Part shown: piece by piece, positions 16,998 to 26,026 of the stretch | How positions within the stretch are numbered: position 1 is the first letter of the stretch | Layout of the letters: each line of letters opens with the position of its first letter | Assembly (NCBI GenBank): GCA_035551675.1 | Contig: DASZMV010000056.1 | Span: 116,375-180,374 of the forward strand | DNA from: JAFECT01 sp035551675 | GTDB lineage: Bacteria; Pseudomonadota; Alphaproteobacteria; Caulobacterales; Caulobacteraceae | DNA length: 64,000 nucleotides | Direction of reading: 5' to 3' | Program-made: the position numbers and the translations under genes | The notes under the pieces: generated by a model | Database searches by the model: none | Told to the model about the DNA's origin: nothing | What the model saw: only the letters and a program-made list of their open reading frames with translations

Positions 16998-17941
16998 CCG
17001 CCGTGCGCGTCTCCATCGTCATCCCGACCCAACGCCGCCCCGAACCGCTCGAACGCGCCATGCGCTCGGCCTTCGTCCAGTCCGGCGTCGATCCTCGGGA
17101 CATCGAACTCATCGTCGCCGATAACGACTCGGTTCCCTCCGCCCGCGGGGTGGTCGAGCGCCTCGACCGCGAGGCGCCGTTCGCGGTGCGCTACGTCCAT
17201 GAACCGAGGGCGGGAGTCTCCAGCGCGCGCAACGCGGCCATGGCGGCGGTGCAGGGCGAGTTTGTTGCGTTCCTCGACGACGACGAAGAAGCGTCGCCCG
17301 GCTGGCTCGCGGCGCTCATCGAAACCCAGGCGCGTTTCGACGCCGACGTGGTCTTCGGCCCTGTGGAGGCGCGTATCCCGGCGGCCGTAAGCGACCATCG
17401 CGCCTATCTGACACGCTTCTTCTCGCGTCTCGGCCCCGTCGACGCCTGTCTGCTCGAAGACGTCTACGGCTGCGGCGACAGTCTGGTGCGCGTCGCGGCG
17501 CTCCCCGACCGCACTCAACCGTTCAACCTGCTCAGCAATCAGATCGGCGGCGAGGACGACGTTCTGTTCACCGCCATGCGCGAGGCGGGAAGCGTCTTCG
17601 CCTGGTCGCCGCGCGCTCTGGTCTACGAAGACCCGGCGCCCGATCGCCTGACTCTGCGCTACACCATCGCCCGCGCCTTCGCCTTCGGCCAGGGCGCGCC
17701 CTGCCGTTGCGTCAATACCCCCGGGCGCGAGTGGGGGGCCATCGGCTGGATGGCGGTCGGCGTGGCGCAAGCCACAATGCGCGCGCCGCTCGCCGCCCTC
17801 GCCTGGGTGACCCGCCGTCGCGACCGCGCCGAGGCGTTCGACAAACTGGCCCGCAGTCTCGGCAAGGTGTTCTGGTGGAAACCGTTCAAGATCCGCTTCT
17901 ACGGCCTGACCGACGGCCAGCGCAGCGCCGTGCCGGTCTGA
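16994..17941 (+). CDS. family 2 glycosyltransferase
   Basis: 315 residues from a GTG overlapping the metA stop (GTGA). The GT-A nucleotide-binding start is VSIVIPTQRRPEPLERAM, the first acidic motif is VADNDS, and the metal-binding acidic cluster is FLDDDEEASPGWL. IGGEDDVLFTAMREAG is the GT2 catalytic ED motif. It would move a sugar from a nucleotide donor to an unknown acceptor in the cytoplasm. Coupling to metY-metA is unexpected for a glycosyltransferase, and co-transcription may be incidental or may point to a shared small-molecule product. Confidence 0.88.
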   Translation: MTAVRVSIVIPTQRRPEPLERAMRSAFVQSGVDPRDIELIVADNDSVPSARGVVERLDREAPFAVRYVHEPRAGVSSARNAAMAAVQGEFVAFLDDDEEASPGWLAALIETQARFDADVVFGPVEARIPAAVSDHRAYLTRFFSRLGPVDACLLEDVYGCGDSLVRVAALPDRTQPFNLLSNQIGGEDDVLFTAMREAGSVFAWSPRALVYEDPAPDRLTLRYTIARAFAFGQGAPCRCVNTPGREWGAIGWMAVGVAQATMRAPLAALAWVTRRRDRAEAFDKLARSLGKVFWWKPFKIRFYGLTDGQRSAVPV

Positions 17942-18007
17942 CGTTGGCGTGAGGACGGAAACCTGACATTCAAGGCGCTGGCGTTGTTCGCCGCTTGAGA
18001 GTCGGGC

Positions 18008-20665
18008 ATGAGCAGGAAATCCGAACCGCGTTCTTTCGGCATGAGCCGCCGCGAAGCGCTTGCCGCCGGGGCGCTCGTTTCCGTGGCGCCGCCCATGCTT
18101 GCCCAGGCGGCCGAGCCTGCACCGCGCCTGCTTGACCCGGGCATCTCGCGTGAGCTTGCCGACGCGCGGGCCGCGACCCTGTCCGACATCCGCTATGCCA
18201 TCCGCCTCGACCTGACGAAGCGCGATGCGGCGTCGGGATCGGTGCGGATCAATTTCCGCCGGCGCGCCAAGGCCGGCGATCTGATCGTCGACTTCCGCGG
18301 CATGGATTTAGCCGACGTGCGTGTGAACGGCCGTTCCATGAATAGGGTGGTAAGGCGCAACGGGCACTTCATCGTTCAGGAAGACTTCCTCGCCGGCGGC
18401 GTCAACCGCATCGATGCGACCTTCACCACGCCCATCGCCGCCAGCGGCGCCTCGATCATCCGCTTCGACGACAAGAGCGACGGTGCGACCTATCTCTACA
18501 CCCTGCTGGTGCCGAGCGACGCCAACCTCCTGTTCCCCTGTTTCGACCAGCCGAACCTGAAGGCGCGCATAACCTGGAGCTTCCGCGCGCCGGCCGCCTG
18601 GACCATGCTTGCCAACGCACGCGTGTTGTCGCGTGCAGCCGACGGCGATGCACAGGTTTGGCGTTTCGCCCAGACCGAGCCGATCCCGACCTACCTCGCC
18701 GCCTTCGCCGCCGGCCCCTGGGCGACGTGGCCCTCCGCGCCGCAGGGCGAGCGACCGATCACCCTCTACGCGCGCGCCTCGCGCCAAAAGGAAGTCGACG
18801 CCGACACTATCATCGCCTCGAACCGGGACGCCGCCAAATGGCTCGCGAGCTGGTTCAACGTCCCCTTCCCGTTCGGCAAGCTCGACGCCCTCCTGGCGCC
18901 CGCCTTTCCGTTCGGCGGCATGGAGCACGTGGGCGAGATCTTCTACAACGAGAACAGCTTCATCTTTCGCGAACCGCCCACGCCGCCGCAGCTGCTCAGC
19001 CGCGACTCCACCATCTACCACGAGGTCAGCCACCAATGGTTCGGCGATTTCGTCACCATGCAATGGTTCGATGATCTCTGGCTGAAGGAAGGCTTCGCCA
19101 CTTACATGGGCGCGCGCGTGCAGGATGCGTTGAAGCCGCAGAGCGAGGCGTGGAAGACGTTCTACCTGCGTGAAAAGCCGATCGCCTACGCCGCCGATTC
19201 CACCAGCGGGACCAACTCGGTGTGGCAACCGCTCGCCAATCTCGACCAGGCGAAGAGCAACTACGGCCCGATCGTCTACAACAAGGCGCCGTCGATCATC
19301 AAACAGCTCGCCTTCCTGGTCGGCGACGAGAAATTTCGCGCCGGCCTGCACCGTTTCCTAGCCAAGCACGCCTACGCAAACGCGACCTGGCGCGACCTGC
19401 TGTCTTCGATCGATGCATCCGGCGCGCTGAAGAGTTTCGGCGAGCAGTACATCCTGCGCGCCGGCATGGCGCGGGTGGAGACCGATCTCGACCTCGCCGA
19501 CGGCAAGATCCGCGGCCTGAAACTCACCCAGCGTCCGGTGCGCGCGCTGCCGAACGATCCCGGCGGCTGGTGGCCGATGAAGGTTCAGGTTCGCCTCGGC
19601 TATACGAACCGGCCCGACGTGGTGCTGGCAGCGCATTTTAGAGCCGGTGAGGCGGTGGTCGTCGAAGCCCAAGGCCTGCCCGCGCCCGACTACGTCTGGG
19701 CCAACGACGGCGACTACGGCTATGGCCTGTTCCTGCCCGACGATCGTAGCGCGCATTGGATCGCCGCCAATGTCGGCGGGGTGAAGGACGGCCTGTTGCG
19801 CGCGATGCTATGGGGCGCGCTGTGGGACCTCGTGCGCGAGACGCGATTGACACCGGCGCGGTTCGTCGACCTTGCGATCGATGCACTTTCACGGGAACTC
19901 GACGAACAGATATCGATCTTCATCCTTTCCCGCGCGACGACCGCGCTGGTCCGCTACCTTTCGGACGCCGACGCCCAGCGGCTCTATCCGCGATGGGAAA
20001 CCCTCCTCGCCGTCCGCGCCCAGGACCCCGCGCTGGGCTATGGCTTTCGCAAGGACGCGCTCGACGCCTTCGTCGCCACGGCGCGGACGCCGGACGGCCG
20101 CAAGCGGCTGCGCGACTACCTCTCGGGCGCGGTCCTGTTCGACGGCGGTCCGGTGAAACAGCTTACCCACTGGAACATCGCCCAGCGCCTGCTCGCGCTC
20201 GGTGAACCCGACGGGCCCGCCCTGGTCGCCGCCGAGGCCATGCGCGACACCACGCCGGAGTCGGGCCGCAGCGCCTTCGTCGTCGGCGCCGCCGCGCCCT
20301 CGCCCGACGTCAAGCGCGCCTACTTCGAACGCTATTTTAACGACGCGTCCCTGAACGAAGAGTGGGTGTCGGCGAGTCTTGCGGGTTTCAATGCCGTGGA
20401 CCAGGCCGCCCTCAGTTTTCCCTACCTGCGCGAAGCGCTCGACCGCCTGCCCTGGATTCAAGAGCATCGACGCATCTTCTTTCTTCCCGGCTGGGTCAAC
20501 GCCTTCATCGGCGGCCAGCACTCTCAGGCGGCGCTCGACGTCGTCGATCGCTACCTTGCCGACAATCCGAAGCTCGGCGTCGATCTCCGACGCAAGGTGC
20601 TGGAGGCGCGCGACGAGCTGGAACGCGTAATCGCGGTGCGGCGCAAGGCCGGCGCCCCCGTTTAA
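18008..20665 (+). CDS. exported M1-family zinc aminopeptidase
   Basis: 885 residues. The N-terminus has SRREAL followed by a hydrophobic stretch ending AQA, which is a Tat-type signal. The zinc site is HEVSH at residues 338-342, with Glu361 in WLKEGFATY as third ligand and Glu339 as catalytic base. The exopeptidase motif is GGMEHVG in place of the usual GAMEN. The C-terminal 350 residues form the helical ERAP1-like domain. It removes N-terminal amino acids from peptides in the periplasm. It stands alone on the plus strand and converges with the flavin reductase gene. Confidence 0.93.
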   Translation: MSRKSEPRSFGMSRREALAAGALVSVAPPMLAQAAEPAPRLLDPGISRELADARAATLSDIRYAIRLDLTKRDAASGSVRINFRRRAKAGDLIVDFRGMDLADVRVNGRSMNRVVRRNGHFIVQEDFLAGGVNRIDATFTTPIAASGASIIRFDDKSDGATYLYTLLVPSDANLLFPCFDQPNLKARITWSFRAPAAWTMLANARVLSRAADGDAQVWRFAQTEPIPTYLAAFAAGPWATWPSAPQGERPITLYARASRQKEVDADTIIASNRDAAKWLASWFNVPFPFGKLDALLAPAFPFGGMEHVGEIFYNENSFIFREPPTPPQLLSRDSTIYHEVSHQWFGDFVTMQWFDDLWLKEGFATYMGARVQDALKPQSEAWKTFYLREKPIAYAADSTSGTNSVWQPLANLDQAKSNYGPIVYNKAPSIIKQLAFLVGDEKFRAGLHRFLAKHAYANATWRDLLSSIDASGALKSFGEQYILRAGMARVETDLDLADGKIRGLKLTQRPVRALPNDPGGWWPMKVQVRLGYTNRPDVVLAAHFRAGEAVVVEAQGLPAPDYVWANDGDYGYGLFLPDDRSAHWIAANVGGVKDGLLRAMLWGALWDLVRETRLTPARFVDLAIDALSRELDEQISIFILSRATTALVRYLSDADAQRLYPRWETLLAVRAQDPALGYGFRKDALDAFVATARTPDGRKRLRDYLSGAVLFDGGPVKQLTHWNIAQRLLALGEPDGPALVAAEAMRDTTPESGRSAFVVGAAAPSPDVKRAYFERYFNDASLNEEWVSASLAGFNAVDQAALSFPYLREALDRLPWIQEHRRIFFLPGWVNAFIGGQHSQAALDVVDRYLADNPKLGVDLRRKVLEARDELERVIAVRRKAGAPV

Positions 20666-20678
20666 CAAGCAGACTCCG

Positions 20679-21230
20679 CTAGACCTCGAGCTTGCAGTAG
20701 GCGCCGCGGAAAAACACCAGCGGCGCGTCCGCCTCCGCCGTCGCGAAACTCACCACGCGGCCGACGAAGATCAGGTGATCGCCGCCGTCGTGGACGGCGT
20801 AGGGCTCGCAGTCGAAGTGCGCGAGCGAGCCGTGGATCAGGGGCGCTCCCGTGCGACCCAGCGCATGCGGCGCAGCGGCCCAGCGGCTTGCGTCGAGCGC
20901 GCGCCCGAAGCGTTGCGAAAGGTGCTGCTGATCCGAGTTCAGAATATTGACCGCATAGCCCTTGGCGCGTTGCAGGGCGCCGAGCGCGTAGGCCTTGCGT
21001 TGGACGCTGAACAGAACCAGCGGCGGGCTCAGCGACACGGTGTTGAAGGAACTGATGGTCAGGCCGACCGGCTCGCCCGCCGGCCCGTTCTCGGGATCCA
21101 GGGCCGAGACGATGGCCACCCCGGTCGCGAACTGGCCGAGCGCCCGACGGAATCCAAGACTGTCGAACGCCTCCGGCGCACTGTCCGGAACGCTCGCGGG
21201 CTGCAGCTTGGCTGTGGCTCGGCTCGCCAT
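20679..21230 (-). CDS. flavin reductase-like protein (FMN-binding split barrel)
   Basis: 183 residues from ATG at MASRATAK; a TTG 63 bases upstream would extend it. The core FRRALGQFATGVAIVSA, GLTISSFNTVSLSPPLVLFSVQ and LAHFDCEPYAVHDGGDHLIFVGRV is the flavin-reductase domain that uses NAD(P)H to reduce free FMN/FAD for two-component monooxygenases. No luciferase-type monooxygenase is adjacent. The ACAD-fold enzyme at 10040 is one possible partner, 10 kb away, and this is a guess. Confidence 0.88.
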   Translation of the reverse strand: MASRATAKLQPASVPDSAPEAFDSLGFRRALGQFATGVAIVSALDPENGPAGEPVGLTISSFNTVSLSPPLVLFSVQRKAYALGALQRAKGYAVNILNSDQQHLSQRFGRALDASRWAAAPHALGRTGAPLIHGSLAHFDCEPYAVHDGGDHLIFVGRVVSFATAEADAPLVFFRGAYCKLEV

Positions 21231-21385
21231 GGCTGACGTCTCGAAACGGGCCTCGCGGCCCCTCGGGACCGAAGATTGCAAGGCGGACGCCAAGCGGCGG
21301 CATGCCGCCTATGGGGGCCGATTTGGCGTCTCGACAGGAGAATTTCCGCGACAGACGCCCGGTTCTTCCCCTCATAGTGGAAAGG

Positions 21386-22291
21386 ATGGGGTTCTCGACG
21401 CGCAGACCGGCCTGGACCGCCGGCTGGATGGCCTTGGCTGTCCTGGCCGCAGCCTTGTGCGGCCTGGGTTCGCGGGCTTTCGCGGCCCCCGTCGAGAGCC
21501 GGTTTTTCACCACCAGCGACGGGGTGCGCCTGCACTATCTGGAGGCCGGCCCTCAGGATGGCGAGACCATGGTCTTCGTGCCGGGATGGCGCATGCCGGC
21601 CTGGATCTTCGACCGCCAGATCGAAGCCTTCTCGAAAGCCAATCCCAAAGCTTTTCACGTGGTCGCCTTCGACCCTCGCGGTCAGGGTGAGAGCGATGCG
21701 CCCGCGCAAGGCTACGACCCCGAGCGCCGGGGCAAGGACCTGGCCGAGCTGATCGACCACCTGGGCCCCAAGCCGGTCCTGATCGTCGCCTGGTCGCTCG
21801 GCGTGCTCGACACCCTGACCTATGTCACCGAACGCGGCGACAGCCGGATCGCGGGCCTGGTGCTGGTCGACAACTCCGTCGGCGAGGAACCGGCGCCCGT
21901 TGCGTCTGGCGCACACCGGGCGGCGCCGGAACAGCCGCCCGAAATCGCCATGCACGCCTTCGTCGAAGGCCTGTTCCACACCCCACAGAGCGCCGACTAC
22001 ATCGATCGTCTGACCGCGGCGTCCCTGCACACGCCCGAACCGGCGGCCAAGGCGCTGAAGGCCTATCCCATGCCGCGCGAATTCTGGCGCGACGCGATCT
22101 ACTCCACCGGCAAGCCGGTGCTCTACGTCATCCGTCCGCGCTGGGAGGGCCAGGCCGCCAACCTCGAGCGCAAGCACAGGTCCGCCGAGGTCGCGGTGTT
22201 CAACCACGCCGGCCACGCCCTCTTCGTCGATGAGCCCGACGCCTTCGACGCCAAGGTCGCCGACTTCGTGAAACGAAAGGTCTGGCCGTGA
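21386..22291 (+). CDS. exported alpha/beta hydrolase
   Basis: 301 residues from ATG at MGFSTRRPAW, preceded by gtggaaagg. Residues 1 to about 33 are a signal peptide ending AFA. The fold is a single-domain alpha/beta hydrolase: HYLEAGPQDG, FVPGWRMPAW as oxyanion loop, FDPRGQGES, nucleophile Ser in AWSLGV, acid in VIRPRWEGQ region and His in FNHAGHALFVDEP. This arrangement is common for haloperoxidase/esterase-like enzymes, and substrate is unknown. It ends in a 4-bp overlap with the spermidine-synthase-like gene, so they are co-translated. Confidence 0.85.
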   Translation: MGFSTRRPAWTAGWMALAVLAAALCGLGSRAFAAPVESRFFTTSDGVRLHYLEAGPQDGETMVFVPGWRMPAWIFDRQIEAFSKANPKAFHVVAFDPRGQGESDAPAQGYDPERRGKDLAELIDHLGPKPVLIVAWSLGVLDTLTYVTERGDSRIAGLVLVDNSVGEEPAPVASGAHRAAPEQPPEIAMHAFVEGLFHTPQSADYIDRLTAASLHTPEPAAKALKAYPMPREFWRDAIYSTGKPVLYVIRPRWEGQAANLERKHRSAEVAVFNHAGHALFVDEPDAFDAKVADFVKRKVWP

Positions 22292-24852
22292 GCGCGGCCG
22301 AGGAAGCGAGTATTGGGGGGCAGGCGCTCGCAAGGAAAACGCCGCAGGGGCGCGCGCACCTGTGGCCGCTGTTCCTCGTCTCCGCCGGCGCGGTCGGTTT
22401 CGAGATCGCTCTGACGCGATACTTCGCCGTCGCCAAGTGGTCGGAGTACGGCTACTGGGTCATCTCCATCGTCATGGCGGGCTTTGCGCTTTCGGGCGTG
22501 GTCGTGGCCCTGTTCCGCGACGCCTTCGCGCGAGCTGGGCGCTGGCTGCAGGCGCTGTTGCCCGGCGCACTCGTGGCCGCGGCGGCGGCGGGCTTCCACT
22601 ACACGGTGACCAATCCGTTCAATCCGCTCGAGCTGCAGAATCCGGCGACCTGGATTCCACAGGTCCAGAATATTGGGCTCTACTACGCGGCGCTCTTGCC
22701 GTTCTTCTTCCTGGCCGGCGTCTTCGTGTCGCTGACCTTCGTGCTGAACAGCAAGGAGATCGGCCGCGTCTACGGCTACGACCTGACCGGGGCGGGCCTG
22801 GGATCGGCCTTCGTACTGGTGTTGATGTTCATCCTGCACCCGTTCGATCTCGCGCCGGCGATCCTGGTGGTGCTGGCGCTGAGCGCGCTGTTCCTGCCGA
22901 AGAAGGGAAAGCTGGTCGCGATCGGCCTCGCCGTCCTGGCGCTCGCCGGCGGCGAATATCTGCTGCTCGAAGGGCCGCAGCCGGCCTTCAACGAATACAA
23001 GGCGATCTATCCGCCGCTGCATACGCCCAATGCTAAGGTGCTGAGCGAGACCCGCTCGCCGCGCGGCGATTATCTGCTGCTCGATGACTTCACCGAGCGG
23101 ATGGACGCGGACGTGTCCAACAACGCGACAATGATGGGCATGCCCGATCCGCCACGCAGCTACGGCCTTTACCGCGACGGCGTGCGCATCGCGTCGCTGC
23201 CCAAGCCCGGCGCCATCGACGCCTCCTACGCGCCATCCGACCTCTCCGCGGCGCCCTATCTGATGAAGCCCAAGGCGCGGGTGCTGCTGATCGGCGCGTC
23301 GGGCGGCTTCCGCGTCGCCCAGGCCCTGCGCCTCGGCGCCGGCAAGGTCGACGTGCTCGAACCCGAGCCGATCCTGCACTCAGCGCTCCTCGACGGTCTA
23401 AATCCCTCGCCGCCGCTACCGATCGACGCGCGCGTACGCCTGTTGAACGGCAGTCCGCTGGCTGTAACCCGCGATGCGGGCCGCGAAGGCTACGACCTTA
23501 TCGACGTGTCGTCGGATTTTCTCGACGCCCAGGACACCAACCAGACCGCCTTCGCCGCCGAAGCCATCGCCTCGGATTTGAAGGCGCTCTCACCCGACGG
23601 CATGGTCTCGATCCCGGTCTCGATCCGCGAGTTTCCCGCCTATGCCGTCCGCATGCTGGCGACCGTGCGCGCGGGCCTGCTGGACGCCAGTATCAACGAC
23701 CCCTTGAGCCACGTCGTGGTCTATCGCTCGGCCTGGGGCGTGCGCATCCTGGTGAAGCGTTCGCCGTGGACCGCCGCCGAGATCGATCAGATCAAGAAAT
23801 TCTGCGACGACCGCTCCTTCGACATCTCCTATTACCCCGGCATCGATGTCGAGGCGGTGCGCGGCAACATCTATAACGACCTGCCCTCGGTCTCCTTCAT
23901 CACCGGCAAGGTCACCGCCCAGGGCCTCGACGACGCGGTCGCCGACGAAGCCCAGGCCGTGCTCGCGGGCCAGCCCTCGCCGTCGGAAGCGGCGTTCAAC
24001 CTCACACCCATCCGCCTCGACCGGCCGTTCTTCTACGCGATCCTGCAATTGCAGCAGATCAACGTCCTGATCGACCGGCTCGAGGTCCTGCCGCAGCCTG
24101 AGATCGGCGCCCTGGTCAATCTCGCCGTGCTGGCGCAGGCGATCATGATCGCGCTGATCGTGCTCGCGACGCCGCTGTTGTCGCCGCGCCGTCTGCGCCG
24201 CGAGACCAGGTCCAGCGGCTTGCGTCCCGTGGTCTATTTCGCAGCGCTCGGTCTCGGCTTCCTGTTCGTGGAAATCTTCCTGATCGAGAAGGCGTCCTTC
24301 TATCTGAACGACCGCGTCAGCGCTTTTGCGCTGGTGCTCACCGGCATGCTGGTGTTCGGCGGTCTCGGCAGCCTGATCGCGCCGTGGTTCTCGCGGCTTC
24401 CCCGCGTGGGCATGGTATTCGCGGTGATCGCCCTGATCGGGCTCAGCGCCGCCATCTATGAGGGCGCCGAACAGTACATGCTGTCCACGCTCAGCCTCGA
24501 CTGGGGCATGCGCGCGGCCATGGTGCTCGGCATCACCGCGCCGGTCTCGATCGCCCTCGGCATGCCGTTCCCGCTCGGCCTCGCCCGCACCGGCGACGGC
24601 GGTTTCCTGCCGTGGGCCTGGGGCCTCAACGGCGCCTTCTCGGTGGTGGCGACGCCGCTGGCCAATCTCATCGCGCGCGAGGCCGGGTTCTCCTGGCTGA
24701 TCTACAGCGCCTCGGCACTCTATCTGCTAGCCTTTATGACCTTCCCAAGGGGGACGACGAAGCCATGGACGACGCCCGTAACGACGACGCCCGTAACGAC
24801 GACGCCCGAATCGACAGAGACAGAGCTGGATCCCTTTCCCGCCGCGGGCTGA
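22288..24852 (+). CDS. membrane-embedded spermidine-synthase-like protein
   Basis: 854 residues, GTG start overlapping the hydrolase stop. An N-terminal block of about six TM helices, a soluble central domain with a Rossmann-like VLLIGASGGFRVAQALRLGA and an acidic DVLEPEP, then a C-terminal block of six or more TMs. This layout matches the widespread spermine/spermidine-synthase-domain membrane proteins, whose function is unknown; true aminopropyltransferase activity is not established for them. The C-terminus ends in a Thr/Pro-rich tail (TTPV repeats) that exists because the coding region overlaps the next gene in another frame by 88 bp. Confidence 0.8.
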   Translation: MSAAEEASIGGQALARKTPQGRAHLWPLFLVSAGAVGFEIALTRYFAVAKWSEYGYWVISIVMAGFALSGVVVALFRDAFARAGRWLQALLPGALVAAAAAGFHYTVTNPFNPLELQNPATWIPQVQNIGLYYAALLPFFFLAGVFVSLTFVLNSKEIGRVYGYDLTGAGLGSAFVLVLMFILHPFDLAPAILVVLALSALFLPKKGKLVAIGLAVLALAGGEYLLLEGPQPAFNEYKAIYPPLHTPNAKVLSETRSPRGDYLLLDDFTERMDADVSNNATMMGMPDPPRSYGLYRDGVRIASLPKPGAIDASYAPSDLSAAPYLMKPKARVLLIGASGGFRVAQALRLGAGKVDVLEPEPILHSALLDGLNPSPPLPIDARVRLLNGSPLAVTRDAGREGYDLIDVSSDFLDAQDTNQTAFAAEAIASDLKALSPDGMVSIPVSIREFPAYAVRMLATVRAGLLDASINDPLSHVVVYRSAWGVRILVKRSPWTAAEIDQIKKFCDDRSFDISYYPGIDVEAVRGNIYNDLPSVSFITGKVTAQGLDDAVADEAQAVLAGQPSPSEAAFNLTPIRLDRPFFYAILQLQQINVLIDRLEVLPQPEIGALVNLAVLAQAIMIALIVLATPLLSPRRLRRETRSSGLRPVVYFAALGLGFLFVEIFLIEKASFYLNDRVSAFALVLTGMLVFGGLGSLIAPWFSRLPRVGMVFAVIALIGLSAAIYEGAEQYMLSTLSLDWGMRAAMVLGITAPVSIALGMPFPLGLARTGDGGFLPWAWGLNGAFSVVATPLANLIAREAGFSWLIYSASALYLLAFMTFPRGTTKPWTTPVTTTPVTTTPESTETELDPFPAAG

Positions 24853-25715
24853 TCGCCTCCGCCGCGGCCCTGACCGTCACGCCGGAACTCGCGCACGCGG
24901 CGCCCGCGCACGCCTGGACGCGCGCGGCCTATGAAGCTGCGATGCATGCGTCAGGCCGCCCGACCCGCATCAGCGAAGCCGCCTTCGATGCGATTCAAAA
25001 GCGTAAGGGCCCGGCGATCGAACGCATCCACACCTACCTGAACCAACGCTTCGGCGCCGCCGATCCCCGCGTGGTCCAAGCGTTCCGGGAAGTGCCGCGC
25101 GAGTACTACCACTACAACTACGCCGTCGGTCACGGGAAAGCGGGAATGCTCGGCGAAGCACGTCCGGAAGACGCCTATGAGACCAACCCCAAACCCTGGG
25201 CCATCGGCTACGGCTCGGCGCTGTCGGACTATCTCGGCCAAGCCTACATGACCCAGCTCTGCAAACCTGGTCCCAATGACGTGACCCTCGAGGTCGGCAC
25301 GGGCTCAGGATTTCAGAGTTCGTTACTGTCGCGCATGGTGAAGCACGCCTATTCGATCGAGATCATTCAGCCGCTCGGTCACGCGGTGGGCAAGATCTTC
25401 GCGCCGCTCGGCTACAGCAACATCTCCACCCGCGTGGGCGACGGCTACTACGGCTGGCCCGAGGTCAAGGGCGGCTTCGACATCATCATCGTCACCTGCG
25501 CCGCGCGCTATGCGCCGCCGGTGCTGTTCAGCCAGCTGAAACCGGGCGGACGGATGATCATCCCCATCGGCCAGCCGTTCAAGCGTGGCCAGATCCTCTA
25601 TGTCTACACCAAGGACGCGCAGGGCAAGGTTCACTCGCGCCGCGACGTGGGCGTGTTCTTCATCCCGATGACCGGCGCGATCTCGAAGACCGGGGCGCCG
25701 GCCGCGGGTCACTAA
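24765..25715 (+). CDS. exported protein-L-isoaspartate O-methyltransferase-like protein
   Basis: 316 residues from the ATG at 24765, with aagggggac about ten bases upstream; this start lies inside the preceding gene. After a hydrophilic leader of DDARN repeats comes LSRRGLIASAAALTV...AHA, a Tat signal. The body matches PCMT: VPREYYHYNYA, SQ-like ALSDYLGQAYM, SAM motif LEVGTGSGFQSSLLSRM, and LKPGGRMIIPIG. Normal PCMT repairs isoaspartate in cytoplasmic proteins with SAM. An exported form is odd because SAM is not expected in the periplasm, so either export is wrong or the function has changed. Confidence 0.82.
   Translation: MDDARNDDARNDDARIDRDRAGSLSRRGLIASAAALTVTPELAHAAPAHAWTRAAYEAAMHASGRPTRISEAAFDAIQKRKGPAIERIHTYLNQRFGAADPRVVQAFREVPREYYHYNYAVGHGKAGMLGEARPEDAYETNPKPWAIGYGSALSDYLGQAYMTQLCKPGPNDVTLEVGTGSGFQSSLLSRMVKHAYSIEIIQPLGHAVGKIFAPLGYSNISTRVGDGYYGWPEVKGGFDIIIVTCAARYAPPVLFSQLKPGGRMIIPIGQPFKRGQILYVYTKDAQGKVHSRRDVGVFFIPMTGAISKTGAPAAGH
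24768..24812 (+). repeat. 15-bp tandem repeat, three copies, in a dual-coding overlap
   Basis: The unit GACGACGCCCGTAAC occurs at 24768-24782 and 24783-24797, and as GACGACGCCCGAATC at 24798-24812. A degenerate fourth copy precedes it at 24753-24767 and includes the start codon of the next gene. The array is read in two frames: as DDARN repeats at the start of the exported methyltransferase and as TTPV/TTTPV repeats at the end of the membrane protein. A 15-bp period keeps both frames open when copy number changes. Confidence 0.9.
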
Positions 25716-25813
25716 CGGCCGATTAAGGGCGATTCGGGGGGAACGCTCAGGCTTGGGGGGCGTTCCTCCACCGCGTGGGACCCGCTCACGGTTCCGTCGC
25801 CGACTGGGTCGTC

Positions 25814-26023
25814 ATGAGCATGAATCCTGAGCACACCGAACACCACGGCGCCGACAGCGACACGGCCTGGAACAAGGAAGACCTGCACCCCGACTCGAAC
25901 GTGGAAACCGAGGCGGAAGCGCGCGGCGGCTATCTGAACGGACGTCTGCTGTGGGTGTTGGTGCTCTCCATGCTGGCCACCCTCATCGCCTTCGTCTGCA
26001 TCTGGGCCTTCTGGACGCCTTAA
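25814..26023 (+). CDS. small single-TM protein
   Basis: 69 residues from ATG at 25814; a second in-frame ATG is at 25820. The first 40 residues are acidic and His-rich (MNPEHTEHHGADSD), and then one TM helix, LLWVLVLSMLATLIAFVCIWAFW, runs almost to the end. The gene is 98 bp after the exported methyltransferase-like gene and just before the convergent glycosyltransferase operon. I do not recognise the family. Coding is supported by the clean TM helix and codon use like the neighbours. Confidence 0.65.
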   Translation: MSMNPEHTEHHGADSDTAWNKEDLHPDSNVETEAEARGGYLNGRLLWVLVLSMLATLIAFVCIWAFWTP

Positions 26024-26026
26024 TTC

